NCBI GenBank assembly: GCA_016222805.1
Contig: JACRQG010000027.1
Location: forward strand, 358,232 to 422,231
From: Verrucomicrobiota bacterium
GTDB lineage: Bacteria; Verrucomicrobiota; Verrucomicrobiia; Opitutales; Opitutaceae
Reading direction: 5' to 3'
Length of the DNA stretch: 64,000 nt
The translations under genes were made by a program, and so were the position numbers. Numbering within the stretch: the stretch's first letter is position 1; each line of letters starts with the position of its first letter. The notes beneath the pieces are model-generated. The model saw only the letters and a list, made by a program, of their open reading frames with translations, was not told where the DNA came from and did no database searches. Below, piece by piece: positions 35,551-45,064 of this stretch.

Positions 35551-38500
35551 GTGAATTTCACCATGCGCCCGAACCACCCTGTCCCTGCCCTGGCCGCATT
35601 CACCCTGGCGGCCCTCGTCGCGTCCGCCCAGACCCGCCCGGCCGTCCCGGCGACGCCCCCGGCGCCGTCCGATGAGACCCTCAAGCTCGAGGCCTTTGTC
35701 GTCACCGGTTCCAACATTCGGCGCGTCGATGCCGAGACGGCGCTGCCGGTCACGGTGATCGAGACCGCCGACCTCGAGGCGCGCGGCGCGGCCACGATGG
35801 CGGAGCTCTTCGAGACCCTCGGCGCCGCCGAGCCTTCCGGGATCACCGAGATCAACAACGGCCCGCAGCTCGCCCGCGGCGACGTTGCTTCCGTCGATCT
35901 GCGCGGCCTCGGTTCCGGCAGCACCCTGACCCTGGTCAACGGCCGCCGGATGGCGCCGCATCCCATCTCCATGGCGGAAGGCGGCGTGCCGTCCCTGGCC
36001 GTGAACATCAACGCCGTGCCCCGCGCGATGGTGGAGCGGGTCGAAATCCTGCGTGATGGCGCCTCCGCCATCTATGGGGCTGACGCCGCCGCCGGCGTGA
36101 TCAACAACTACGTGTCGCGCTCCTACGAGGGGCGCACGGTCTCGCTGCGGGGCTCGATGACGCAGCACGGCGGCGCCAACGAGTTCGGCGTGACCTTGGC
36201 CGAGGGCTTCAAACGCGGGAAGACCCACGTGTCGGTGTCGCTCGACTACTTCCATCGCTCCGCCCTGACGGCGCACGACCGCCAGTATTCCAAGAGCGCC
36301 GACGGGCGCTGGCGGGCGCCGGCCCCGTGGAACGGCCTGCCGGTGACGCTGCTCGACGGCACCGTGGCGGCGCGCGACAACGACTTCGACAATCGCAACA
36401 ACGTGAACCAGTGGGGCGAGTGGCAGCGCGGCACCATTCAGTCGGACTATCTCAATTTCGTCGGGGCGCGGCCGGCCAACAACGTCGGCATCACGACCAG
36501 CACGACGCCGCCCGCGGGGGTGGCGACGATGTCCGCGACCGGCATGTTCTACCTTTATCCGGCACCGGACGGCTCGGTCTATTTCAAGCAGTCGCGCCCG
36601 TCGTCCAACATCGACAACATCGAGAACTACGGGACCCGCTCCAACTGGAACAAGTGGAAGACGCTGATCCCACGCACCAACCGCTGGCAGCTCGGTGTCT
36701 TTGCCGACCGCCCGATCAACAATCGCCTCAGTCTCTTTGGCGACCTGCTGTTCTACGCCGCCCGCACCGTCAACGGCCGCGAGCCCGTCAACGCGAAGAA
36801 CACCGACGATCCCGGCATGTACCTGCCCGCCGCGAATCCCTACAACCCCTTCGGCGTGCGGTTCTACGATCCGCTCGGCCGGCCCAACGCCGACGGCACC
36901 CCGCGCCTGGTGGGCACGCCGGCGGACGTCTCGATCTACACGGGAATCTCGCCCGGGCAGAACACCGGCGGCGGCTTCCATCCCCGCAGCACCGAGGTGT
37001 TCAGCTATTCGTTCCGCGCCCTGGCCGGCCTGCGCGGGCGGTTCGGCGACACCTGGGAGTGGGAGACGGCCCTGATGTACTCCGGGGCGCAGACCCACGA
37101 GTTCGAGCACTACCAGATCCGCGAATCGCGCCTGCGCGCCGCGCTCAATCGCACCGACGCGACCGCGCTCAATCCGTTCCCGGTCACCTTCAAGATCGTC
37201 GACAACCAAGTTGTGGTCGACAAGGCGTACCAGAATCCGGCGTCGGTGCTGGATCCCCTGTACGACGACGAAGACCGGTTCGGCCGGACCGAATTGCTGA
37301 CGTGGGATGGCCGCGTCTCGGGCCGGCTCTGGCAACTGCCGTTCGGAGGCGGGCGGCTCGGCCTCGCGACGGGCGCGGAGGTGCGGTACGAGACCTACCG
37401 GGACGCGCGGGCGGCGTATGTCGGCCTGAATCCGCCGGGTTCGGGGGCGCAGTTCCCTCTCCTGCGCGAGGGGGACAACGACTTTCTCGCCCTCAGCCCG
37501 AATGTGCCGATCAACGCGCAGCAGACGATCTTCGCGACCTTCGCGGAGGTGGCGCTGCCCTTCGTCACCCGGGAAAACGCGAAACCGCTGCTCCGCTCGC
37601 TGGAGGTTTCGCTCGCCGGCCGCTACGAACATTTCTCGATCTTCGGGCAGGCGACGAAGCCGAAGGCCGGCCTGGTGTGGCATCCGTTCCGCTGGCTGAA
37701 GCTGCGCAGCTCGATCGCCGACTCCTTCAGGGCGCCGAACCTGGTCCAGACCAACGTGGCCGCCCTCAAGCGCCAGTTCAGCGCCGCCGATTCCTATCGC
37801 TCCACCGTCACCAGCCTGCCGGAGGATGGCAGCGTGCAGCGCACTTCGTTCCGGCAGGGCAACGAGAACCTGAAACCGGAGAAGTCGCAGACCACCTCGG
37901 GCGGCCTGGTGCTGGAAATCCCGATGGTGCGCGGGCTCTCGGTCACGTTCGACTACTTCAAGATTAACCAGAACTCCGTGATTCAGAACCGCGGCGCGGC
38001 GGCGACGTTGTCCGAGGATGCGACCCTCCTCCAGATTGCGACGCAGGCGGCGCTCGCCGCCGGCACGCCGATCGACCAAATCGACCTGGGTTCGGGCACG
38101 GCCAACTACAAGGGCTCGAGCGCCGTCACCCGCGAGCCGGTCACCGCTGCGGACCGGGCCGCGTTTGCGGCCTACAACGCGCGCCAGACCAGCAATTCCT
38201 CCAAGCGCGCTCCGGTGGGCTCCTTTGTCAGCGTCATCGACAGCTACATCAACCTCGCCGGGGTCGACATCCAGGGCTACGAGGTCGGGGTGCAGTACCG
38301 GGGACCGCAGACCCGGCTCGGCCGCTTCAGCTTCGGGAGCGAGGCGACGCACTACCTCGTGCGGGAGTCCCAGACCAATCCGGTCTCCCCGATCCTCAAC
38401 AACCTCGGCCAGGGCGGGCGCACCCGCTGGCGGGCCAACGCCAATCTCTCGTGGCGCCAGGGCGCCTGGTCGGCGGGCTGGTTCACCAGCTATTTCGGCA

Positions 38501-38820
38501 CCTACGTCGATGCGGGGGCGCAGACCACGCAGCAGATCTACGAAGCCCTCGGCCGGCCGGACTACATTCAGGTCTTCAACAGCAATGGCGTGACGATCTA
38601 CACCCTGCGCGTCGATCCCTACATCCAGCACAACTCCTGGGTGAGTTACCGCTTTGCGAAGAGCGCCCCGCGCTGGCTGCAGGGCGCCAGCCTGCGCCTC
38701 GCCCTCAACAACGTCTTCGATACCGAACCGCCGCTGACCTCGGACCAGTACGGGTACCGGACCAGCACGGCCAATCCGCGCGGCCGCCAGGTGTCCCTGG
38801 ACTATTCGAAGAAATTCTGA
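35551..38820 (+). CDS. TonB-dependent outer-membrane receptor (cassette of glycerophosphodiester genes)
   Basis: 1089 residues. The GTG at 35551 has GGAG 11 bases upstream; an ATG 12 bp later is equally possible. After a signal peptide ending near VASAQT, the plug domain includes FVVTGSNIRRVDAETALPVT, ATMAELFETLGAAEPSG, GSGSTLTLVNGRRMAP and VERVEILRDGASAIYGADAAAGVIN. The long barrel ends in SLDYSKKF with a terminal aromatic residue, as required for outer-membrane insertion. It has no N-terminal STN signalling domain. Its ligand is unknown; the downstream phosphodiesterases suggest glycerophosphodiesters or small phospholipid fragments. Confidence 0.93.
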   Translation: MNFTMRPNHPVPALAAFTLAALVASAQTRPAVPATPPAPSDETLKLEAFVVTGSNIRRVDAETALPVTVIETADLEARGAATMAELFETLGAAEPSGITEINNGPQLARGDVASVDLRGLGSGSTLTLVNGRRMAPHPISMAEGGVPSLAVNINAVPRAMVERVEILRDGASAIYGADAAAGVINNYVSRSYEGRTVSLRGSMTQHGGANEFGVTLAEGFKRGKTHVSVSLDYFHRSALTAHDRQYSKSADGRWRAPAPWNGLPVTLLDGTVAARDNDFDNRNNVNQWGEWQRGTIQSDYLNFVGARPANNVGITTSTTPPAGVATMSATGMFYLYPAPDGSVYFKQSRPSSNIDNIENYGTRSNWNKWKTLIPRTNRWQLGVFADRPINNRLSLFGDLLFYAARTVNGREPVNAKNTDDPGMYLPAANPYNPFGVRFYDPLGRPNADGTPRLVGTPADVSIYTGISPGQNTGGGFHPRSTEVFSYSFRALAGLRGRFGDTWEWETALMYSGAQTHEFEHYQIRESRLRAALNRTDATALNPFPVTFKIVDNQVVVDKAYQNPASVLDPLYDDEDRFGRTELLTWDGRVSGRLWQLPFGGGRLGLATGAEVRYETYRDARAAYVGLNPPGSGAQFPLLREGDNDFLALSPNVPINAQQTIFATFAEVALPFVTRENAKPLLRSLEVSLAGRYEHFSIFGQATKPKAGLVWHPFRWLKLRSSIADSFRAPNLVQTNVAALKRQFSAADSYRSTVTSLPEDGSVQRTSFRQGNENLKPEKSQTTSGGLVLEIPMVRGLSVTFDYFKINQNSVIQNRGAAATLSEDATLLQIATQAALAAGTPIDQIDLGSGTANYKGSSAVTREPVTAADRAAFAAYNARQTSNSSKRAPVGSFVSVIDSYINLAGVDIQGYEVGVQYRGPQTRLGRFSFGSEATHYLVRESQTNPVSPILNNLGQGGRTRWRANANLSWRQGAWSAGWFTSYFGTYVDAGAQTTQQIYEALGRPDYIQVFNSNGVTIYTLRVDPYIQHNSWVSYRFAKSAPRWLQGASLRLALNNVFDTEPPLTSDQYGYRTSTANPRGRQVSLDYSKKF

Positions 38821-38916
38821 CGCCCGGGTTTCGCGGGCGTGCCGCTTGACGCCGCCGGGCCTTCCCCGCGAAAATTTCCGGGCCTCCCTCCGAGGTTCCG
38901 TCCTCCGCCTTCCACC

Positions 38917-39744
38917 ATGTTGCTCCGACCCTTGCCCGCCCTGGGCGCCTTCGCCTTCACCTGCCTGACCACCGTGCTATCCGCCGTCGACATCGTCGCC
39001 CACCGCGGGGCCTCCTATGATGCGCCGGAGAACACCCTGGCCGCCGAGAGGCTGGCCTGGAGCCAGGCGGCCGACGCCGTCGAGACGGACGTCCATCTCA
39101 CCAAGGACGGCAAGATCATCGTCTGTCACGACAAGACGACGAAGCGCACCACAGGGAAGGACGGCACGATTGCCGCAATGGACTTTGCCGAACTCCGGGC
39201 GCTGGATGCCGGCTCCTGGAAGGATCCGAAGTTTGCCGGCGAGAAGCTGCCGACGCTCGACGAGCAGATTGCCCTGATCCCGAAGGGCCGGCAGATGCTC
39301 GTCGAGATCAAGACAGGGCCGGAGTTGGTCCCCGAGTTGAAGCGGGTGCTGGCCCGCGCGGGTGCCTCGGAGAAGAACATCACGATCATCAGCTTCAACT
39401 ACGAGACGCTGCAGGCGGTGCGGAAACAGCTCCCCCGGTACCGCACGCTCTACCTCATGGGTTACAAGGCGCCGGACGCCAAGGGCAAGGACCCGAAGGC
39501 GAAGAAGCAGCCGACCATCGACGAGGTGATTGCGCAGGCGCAGAGCGCGAAGCTCACGGGGCTCGATTTGCAGTACACCTGGCCGCTCAAGGGTTCCGAT
39601 GTCGCCCGGATCCGGGCGGCCGGTCTGGAACTGCATGTCTGGACCGTGGATGACGTCGCGGTGGCGCGGCACTGGGTCGGGCTGGGTGTCGACAGCATCA
39701 CGACCAATCGTCCGGGCTGGCTGCGGGAGCAGCTCAAGCTGTGA
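38917..39744 (+). CDS. Exported glycerophosphodiester phosphodiesterase (short GlpQ-like form)
   Basis: 275 residues from the ATG at 38917; the frame is open upstream but the signal peptide (LPALGAFAFTCLTTVLSA) supports this start. The GDPD core is plain: DIVAHRGASYDAPENTLAAE with the catalytic His-Arg pair, ETDVHLTKDGKIIVCHD with Glu, Asp and the second His, KLPTLDEQIALIP and LVEIKTG. It hydrolyses glycerophosphodiesters to glycerol-3-phosphate and an alcohol. It follows the TonB receptor after 96 bp on the same strand. A lysine-rich insertion (AKGKDPKAKKQP) is unusual. Confidence 0.92.
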   Translation: MLLRPLPALGAFAFTCLTTVLSAVDIVAHRGASYDAPENTLAAERLAWSQAADAVETDVHLTKDGKIIVCHDKTTKRTTGKDGTIAAMDFAELRALDAGSWKDPKFAGEKLPTLDEQIALIPKGRQMLVEIKTGPELVPELKRVLARAGASEKNITIISFNYETLQAVRKQLPRYRTLYLMGYKAPDAKGKDPKAKKQPTIDEVIAQAQSAKLTGLDLQYTWPLKGSDVARIRAAGLELHVWTVDDVAVARHWVGLGVDSITTNRPGWLREQLKL

Positions 39745-39796
39745 GGACGGTGCCGGAATTGCCCGGCAACCTTGCCTTCCTGTCCGGCGATTTCCC

Positions 39797-39874
39797 TGTG
39801 GGCGGGGCGACCTCGTCCCGCATCATTCGCGCTGGCACCCGGTTCCCGCGGAGCGAGGTCGCCCCGCCTGCACA
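39797..39874. repeat. Inverted repeat pair upstream of the GlpT-like gene
   Basis: The arms start TGTGGGCGGGGCGACCTCG (39797) and end with its near-complement CGAGGTCGCCCCGCCTGCACA (around 39854-39874). This copy matches the one at 34390-34465. It lies in the 190-bp gap between the first phosphodiesterase and the transporter gene, where it could end or attenuate transcription. Confidence 0.55.
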
Positions 39875-39934
39875 CCGTAACGAAGCAATGCCGGGCGCCG
39901 CCGGGCGACCCTGGTTTCGGTCCGCACCGGCGCG

Positions 39935-41281
39935 ATGATCTCGTTCCTCCAGCCCGCCCCCGCAGCCGCGCCGCTGCCTCCCGAACGCATCGACGCGGAA
40001 TACCGGCGCCTGCGCTGGCAGGTGTTCATCGGCATCTTTGTCGGGTACGCCGCGTTCTACCTCGTGCGAAAGAACTTCGCCCTGGCGATTCCGGACATCC
40101 TGAAGGAGTACCCGCAGTATTCGAAGGCGGCGCTGGGATCGGCGATGACGGGCCTGTCGGTGGCGTATGGCGTGTCGAAGTTCATCATGGGATCGGTGTC
40201 GGATCGGAGCAATCCGCGCTGGTTCATGACCCTCGGCCTCCTGCTGACCGCCGGGGTCACGTTTGCGTTCGGCACGATCCCCGCGATCTACGGATCCCTC
40301 ACCGCGATGGTGGTGCTGCAGACGTTGAACGGCTGGTTCAACGGCATGGGCTGGCCCCCGTGCGGCAAGACGATGGTGCATTGGTGGAGCACGAAGGAGC
40401 GCGGGGTCACGGTTTCGATCTGGAATGTCGCGCACAACGTCGGGGGCGGCCTGGTCGCGAAGCTGGCGCTGATCGGGGTGCTGATTTTCGGCGGCTGGGG
40501 GGCGAAGTTTCACTTTCCGGCCTTGGTCGCGGCGGCGGTGGCGGTGCTGATTGCCTTTCTGCTGCGGGACACGCCGCAAAGCTGCGGACTCCCGCCCATC
40601 GAGCAGTACAAGAACGACTATCCTCCGGATTACACCGCGGCGCACGAACGGACCTTCACCTTTCGCGAGATCTTCTTCGGGTACGTGCTGAACAACCGGT
40701 ACCTGTGGGCCATCGCCGTGGCCAACGCCTTCGTGTATTTCGTGCGGTACGGCGTGGTGGACTGGATCCCGACGTACCTGCAGACGGCGAAGGGCTTCTC
40801 CTTCCAGCAGTCGAGCTACGCCTGGGCCGCGTTCGAGTTCGCGGGAATTCCCGGCACCATCCTCTGCGGGTGGATCTCCGACCGGATCTTCAAGGGCAGC
40901 CGGGCGCCGGCCACGATCCTCTTCATGCTCCTGACCCTGGCCGGCCTGATCGTCTACGGCCTGAACCGCAACGGTCCGCTCTGGATCGACATCACGTCCC
41001 TGATCGCCATCGGGTTCTTTGTCTATGGCCCCATCATGATCATCGGGCTGCACGCGCTCGACCTTGTGCCCAAGAAGGCGGCGGGCACGGCGGCCGGCTT
41101 CACCGGGTTCTTCGGTTACGTCTTCGGCTCGGCGATCGCCGGCACTGGCGTGGGCTGGATCGCCGATCGCTGGGGGTGGGGCGGGGTTTTTGCCACCATG
41201 ATTGTCTGTTGCCTGCTCACGATGGCGTTCAGTGCCATGACCCTCCGGCACAAGACGACCAGCAGCGCGCTGCCGCCCTGA
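39935..41281 (+). CDS. glpT: MFS transporter of the GlpT (glycerol-3-phosphate:phosphate antiporter) type
   Basis: 448 residues with about twelve membrane segments. The first, VFIGIFVGYAAFYLVRKNFA, is followed by AIPDILKEYPQYSKAALGSAMTG, the pattern of the organophosphate:phosphate antiporter family. Further family blocks: GWFNGMGWPPCGKTMVHWWS, ERGVTVSIWNVAHNVGGGLV and AAGFTGFFGYVFGSAIAG. GlpT imports glycerol-3-phosphate in exchange for phosphate; UhpT-like sugar-phosphate transport is the alternative. Placement between two exported GDPDs strongly favours glycerol-3-phosphate. The second GDPD gene follows after 52 bp. Confidence 0.9.
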   Translation: MISFLQPAPAAAPLPPERIDAEYRRLRWQVFIGIFVGYAAFYLVRKNFALAIPDILKEYPQYSKAALGSAMTGLSVAYGVSKFIMGSVSDRSNPRWFMTLGLLLTAGVTFAFGTIPAIYGSLTAMVVLQTLNGWFNGMGWPPCGKTMVHWWSTKERGVTVSIWNVAHNVGGGLVAKLALIGVLIFGGWGAKFHFPALVAAAVAVLIAFLLRDTPQSCGLPPIEQYKNDYPPDYTAAHERTFTFREIFFGYVLNNRYLWAIAVANAFVYFVRYGVVDWIPTYLQTAKGFSFQQSSYAWAAFEFAGIPGTILCGWISDRIFKGSRAPATILFMLLTLAGLIVYGLNRNGPLWIDITSLIAIGFFVYGPIMIIGLHALDLVPKKAAGTAAGFTGFFGYVFGSAIAGTGVGWIADRWGWGGVFATMIVCCLLTMAFSAMTLRHKTTSSALPP

Positions 41282-41333
41282 GCCCCGCGTTTCTCCAGGC
41301 CGCCCCGAAAATCCCCTTCGCCGCCCCCTTCGC

Positions 41334-42359
41334 ATGAAAACCTCCCGTCCGGTCCTGGCTGCCGCCTTGTGCGCGCTGATTCTCCCGTCGGTGGCGCGGG
41401 CTGCGGCGCCCCTCGTCATCGCCCACCGGGGCGCGAGCGGCTACTTGCCGGAACACACGCTCGAGGCCAAGGCCTACGCGCATGCGCTCGGGGCGGACTA
41501 CCTCGAGCAGGATCTCGTGCTGACGAAGGACGATGTGCCCGTCGTCCTGCACGACATCTACCTGGACACCGTCAGCGACGTGGCCGCGCGCTTCCCGGAC
41601 CGGAAGCGCGCCGACGGCCGGTTTTATGCCCTCGACCTGACGCTGGCGGAGCTGAAGCAGCTGCGGGTCAGCGAGCGCTTCAGCGCGAAGACCGGCCGGC
41701 CGGTCTATCCCCAGCGGTACGATTCCAAGGCGGCGCCGTCGGAATTCAGGGTTTCCACGCTTGAGGAGGAGTTGCAGCTCATCCAGGCGCTGAACCGGAG
41801 CACCGGGCGGCGGGCGGGCATTTATCCGGAGATCAAGCAACCCAAGTGGCACCGTGAGCAGGGGCACGACATCAGCCGGATCGTGCTGCCGATTCTCGCC
41901 CGTTACGGTTATGCCACCAAGGAGGATCCCTGCTACCTTCAATGCTTCGAGCTGACCGAAGTCCGGCGCCTGCGCGGGGAACTCGGCTGGAAGGGACGGC
42001 TGGTGATGTTGATTGCGGCGGCAGCGAAGGAAGCCGATGGAGTGGACCACGGGCAGCTGTGCACCGCGGAGGGCCTCGCCGAACTCGCGGCGCTCGTGGA
42101 TGGCATCGGTCCGAACATCGGGCGAATTGTGACCTGGGCGCCGGGCGGCGCCGCCAAGGTTTCCGAGTTGACGAAGCTGGCCCACGCCAAGGGGCTGGTG
42201 GTGCATCCCTACACGGTGCGGTGGGATGACCTGCCGAAGGGTTGTCCCTCCGTCGACGACCTGCACACCGCGTTGTTCCGTCACGCGGGCGTGGATGGGG
42301 TGTTCACCGACTTCACCGATGTGACCGTGAAGTGGCTGCGTGGTGCGGCCGTGCGCTGA
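41334..42359 (+). CDS. glpQ: Exported glycerophosphodiester phosphodiesterase (GlpQ)
   Basis: 341 residues, the length of periplasmic GlpQ. Signal peptide LAAALCALILPSVARAA. Core motifs: VIAHRGASGYLPEHTLEAKA, ADYLEQDLVLTKDDVPVVLHD, the insertion with RVSTLEEELQLIQALNR, and YPEIKQPKWHR. It has the larger insertion domain of GlpQ, unlike the shorter homologue upstream. It cleaves periplasmic glycerophosphodiesters to glycerol-3-phosphate, which GlpT would import. The ATG is preceded by a pyrimidine-rich leader. It converges with the PL1-like gene 39 bp away. Confidence 0.95.
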   Translation: MKTSRPVLAAALCALILPSVARAAAPLVIAHRGASGYLPEHTLEAKAYAHALGADYLEQDLVLTKDDVPVVLHDIYLDTVSDVAARFPDRKRADGRFYALDLTLAELKQLRVSERFSAKTGRPVYPQRYDSKAAPSEFRVSTLEEELQLIQALNRSTGRRAGIYPEIKQPKWHREQGHDISRIVLPILARYGYATKEDPCYLQCFELTEVRRLRGELGWKGRLVMLIAAAAKEADGVDHGQLCTAEGLAELAALVDGIGPNIGRIVTWAPGGAAKVSELTKLAHAKGLVVHPYTVRWDDLPKGCPSVDDLHTALFRHAGVDGVFTDFTDVTVKWLRGAAVR

Positions 42360-42398
42360 GGACGGGCGCCGCCAGCGTCAGCCTCGGATGGCCGGCAC

Positions 42399-43721
42399 TC
42401 AACGCGGGAGGGCGGGCGGCGCGTAGCCGCCAACGTCGTCCTGACTGTGGATGACCCGGCCGGTTCCGGCGCGGTACTGGCGGACGAGCCGCTCATCGAT
42501 GGCGTCGCGCCGTGGCAGTATCGCGCCGGCGTGGGCCAGCACGTGAGCCTCGACCGCCTCGGCGGGAAGCAGGTCGAGCGGTGCAACCCGGAAGGGTGGT
42601 TCCGCGACGCGGAGTTGCGCCAGGATTTCCGCGCTGAACTCCGTCCGCGCCGAATCCCAGGCGTCCAGGTCGGACCGAGGGCGCAGGGGGCCGAGGTTGC
42701 CGGCGAGGTAGACGCGCGTCTGGCCGACGGCCTTTTCGGGTTTGATGAATCGGTCACCGGCTTTCTCCTCTCGCTCCGCGAGGAGGTGAATGTCGGGGGC
42801 GCCGGGCTTGAGGGGATGGGAGTAGAAGTTGTTTTGCACGATGTACTCCGAGATCGCACGCGCGGCCTTCACGCGAGTGCCGGAGTTTTCGTAGAACGCG
42901 ACGAGGTTGTTGATGGCGGCCGTGCGCGACGGCAGTTCCGGCGTCCCGCCGGTCATCTGCGGACCCCGAATCTTGAAGTAGGCAAAGTAGTTCTTGAGGT
43001 AGGAGACGCAGTCGCCGCCCAGGAGCGCGCCATAGGCATGGGAGATGGGCACGCCGTTCTCGACGTGCAAAGCGGGGTTGCCGAGCGGCTCGGTGATGAA
43101 GCAGTTCTGCACGGTGACCCGCCGGCTGTGGGTCACGGAGATGGTCTCGTCCGTGGTCCAGGAGGCGGAGAGGTGATCGAGGATGACATCGGCGCATTCC
43201 TGCACGGTGACCGCATCGCCGGACTTGATCGGCCGGGGATGCCCACGCCAAACCCCTTTGCCCAACTGGGCCTCATCACCGGGGCGGATCCGAAGGTGAC
43301 GCACGATGATGTCGTGCGTGCGGAAGATCCGGATGCCAGCGTCCTTAATTGTGATGCCGCCGCCGGGAGCAGTCGAGCCATCGAGGGTCAGGAACGGTTG
43401 CTCGATCGTCAGGGGTTTGCGGAGGGAGATTGTGCCTTCGACCATGAAGGCGATTACCCGCGGTCCGCTTTGAGTGACCGCCCAGCGGAGGCTGCCGGGC
43501 TTTTCATTATCCTCGAGCGTGGTGACGCGCAGCAGGGAGCCGTCCCGACCGCCGCGGGAATAGGCGCCAGATCCCTCGGCGCCGGGGAACGCAAGTTCGC
43601 GGGGCCCTGTCGGAACATGGTCGGGCGCACTCCGGATTTTCGGAGGCTTGGCGGCTTCGAGCCGAAACAGACCGGCTGCGACGAGGATCGCGACAGAGGA
43701 CCGAGAGAGAAATCGGATCAT
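42399..43721 (-). CDS. Exported pectate lyase (PL1-like) beta-helix protein
   Basis: 440 residues from the ATG at 43721, which opens a signal peptide (SSVAILVAAGLFRLEAAK). FPGAEGSGAYSRGGRDG with LRVTTLEDNEKPGSLRWAV is the conserved start of PL1-type lyases of this group. TLDGSTAPGGGITIKDAGIRI, DIIVRHLRIRPGD, VILDHLSASWTTDETISVTH and VTVQNCFITEPL are helix coils; ILDHLSASW corresponds to the WIDH motif near the calcium site. It probably cleaves pectin-like polyuronate by beta-elimination. Divergent from the DUF2911 gene. Confidence 0.87.
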   Translation of the reverse strand: MIRFLSRSSVAILVAAGLFRLEAAKPPKIRSAPDHVPTGPRELAFPGAEGSGAYSRGGRDGSLLRVTTLEDNEKPGSLRWAVTQSGPRVIAFMVEGTISLRKPLTIEQPFLTLDGSTAPGGGITIKDAGIRIFRTHDIIVRHLRIRPGDEAQLGKGVWRGHPRPIKSGDAVTVQECADVILDHLSASWTTDETISVTHSRRVTVQNCFITEPLGNPALHVENGVPISHAYGALLGGDCVSYLKNYFAYFKIRGPQMTGGTPELPSRTAAINNLVAFYENSGTRVKAARAISEYIVQNNFYSHPLKPGAPDIHLLAEREEKAGDRFIKPEKAVGQTRVYLAGNLGPLRPRSDLDAWDSARTEFSAEILAQLRVAEPPFRVAPLDLLPAEAVEAHVLAHAGAILPRRDAIDERLVRQYRAGTGRVIHSQDDVGGYAPPALPR

Positions 43722-43930
43722 GGCGGCGCAGGGAACGGTGGCGCCATGATCGTGGCTCCGGCCTTGGAGGAAGACAATCCGCGGTTGCGGCGGCGCGGGT
43801 GGCCGCCCTGGCGCCGGCCGTCGCCCGGTGGCGCCCGTTGGGCGCGTCGCCGGCGTTTTTCGGCGCACTGGCGGTGCGATTGGTGGTTTCAGTCGTGCGC
43901 GTACCATGAAACCCGGTCCAAGATCGCGGG

Positions 43931-45009
43931 ATGCATCTACTGCGCGCGATGATGGTGACGGCAGGCGTCCTGGTTTCTACGGGTTTGGCCATGGGCCAAT
44001 CGGTGACTTTGCCGGCGGCGAGTCCCCGGGCCGCCGTGTCCCAGACAGTGGGCATCACCGAGATCGCCGTGAACTACGGCCGCCCGGCGGTGAACGGGCG
44101 CGAGATCTGGGGAAAGCTCGTTCCCTGGGGCTTCAACGACCTGGGGTTTGGGACTTCCAAAGCCGCGCCGTGGCGGGCCGGTGCCGATGAAAACACGACG
44201 ATTCGTTTCCAGCACGATGTGAGGGTGGCGGGACAGCCGCTGGCGGCGGGCACGTACGGCCTGTTCATGGCCCTGGCATCCTCCGGAGAAGTCACCGTGA
44301 TTTTCTCCCACGATGCCGGCGCCTGGGGCAGCTTCTTCTACGAACCATCGCGGGATGCGCTGCGTGTCACCACCCGCTGGGAGGAGGCTCCGTTTCGCGA
44401 GCAGTTGGCCTATGAGTTCAGCGACGTCACGGCGACTTCCGCGCTCCTGGCGCTGCACTGGGAGAAACGTCGGATCCCGCTGCGGCTCGAGGTCGACACC
44501 GACGCGCTGGTCGTCGCCAACCTGAAGCGGGAATTGACCAGCGCGAAGGGATTCCAGCATCAGGCGTGGGTGAACGCCTCCACCTACCTGGTGCAGAAGA
44601 ACCGGGATCTTCCGCTTGCCCTCGAGTGGGCGGAGGCGGCGATCAGCCGGCCCTTCGTGGGGCGCCGGAACTTCCTGACGCTGTCGAACAAGGCCGCGGT
44701 CCTGGACCGCCTGGGTCGGAAGGACGAGGCGGCCAAGGTCATGGACGAGGCGCTGCCGTTTGGCACGGCGGGGGGGATTCACCGCGGGACCGCGCCGTGG
44801 CGGTCTTCAAGAGCAACGCGCGCCTGCACCCGGATGAGTGGCCGGTCAACTACGGGTTGGCGCGGGCGTATTCGGCGGTGGGCGATTTTCCGGCTGCGCT
44901 GGCGGCCTTGAAGAAGGCCCAGACCCAGGTGCCGGCGGGTGACACCCTCAACGCCGAGGCGATTCGCACCAATCTGGAAAAACTACAGCGCGGCGAGGAC
45001 ATCAACTGA
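43931..45009 (+). pseudogene. DUF2911/TPR protein gene with a frameshift
   Basis: The frame starting at 43931 codes for a signal peptide and a complete-looking DUF2911 domain (AVSQTVGITEIAVNYGRPAVNG, RFQHDVRVAGQPLAAGTYGLF, TVIFSHDAGAWGSFFYE), then LALEWAEAAISRP. After LPFGTAGG it runs into nonsense, while a different frame carries on with VAVFKSNARLHPDEWPVNYG and LEKLQRGEDIN, the normal end of the family, stopping at 45009. The shift lies between the 7-G run at 44770-44776 and about 44795. Compared with the usual family layout, roughly ten residues also seem to be missing there, so a short deletion is likelier than a sequencing slip. Function is unknown. Confidence 0.78.
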
Positions 45010-45064
45010 GTCACCGCGGTCCCGTCGTCGGAGGATTCGGGTTGCGCGAGCTGGGTGAGCCCGG

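Noticed and set aside
35422..38631. Long open frame (over 1000 codons) antisense to the first TonB receptor
   Set aside because: The composition is Arg/Gly/Val/Ala-rich without family motifs, and it mirrors a convincing receptor; it is an effect of high GC at third codon positions.
44770..44776. Programmed frameshift signal at the 7-G run
   Set aside because: It lacks a slippery heptamer with following pseudoknot, and residues appear to be missing at the joint, which favours a deletion.
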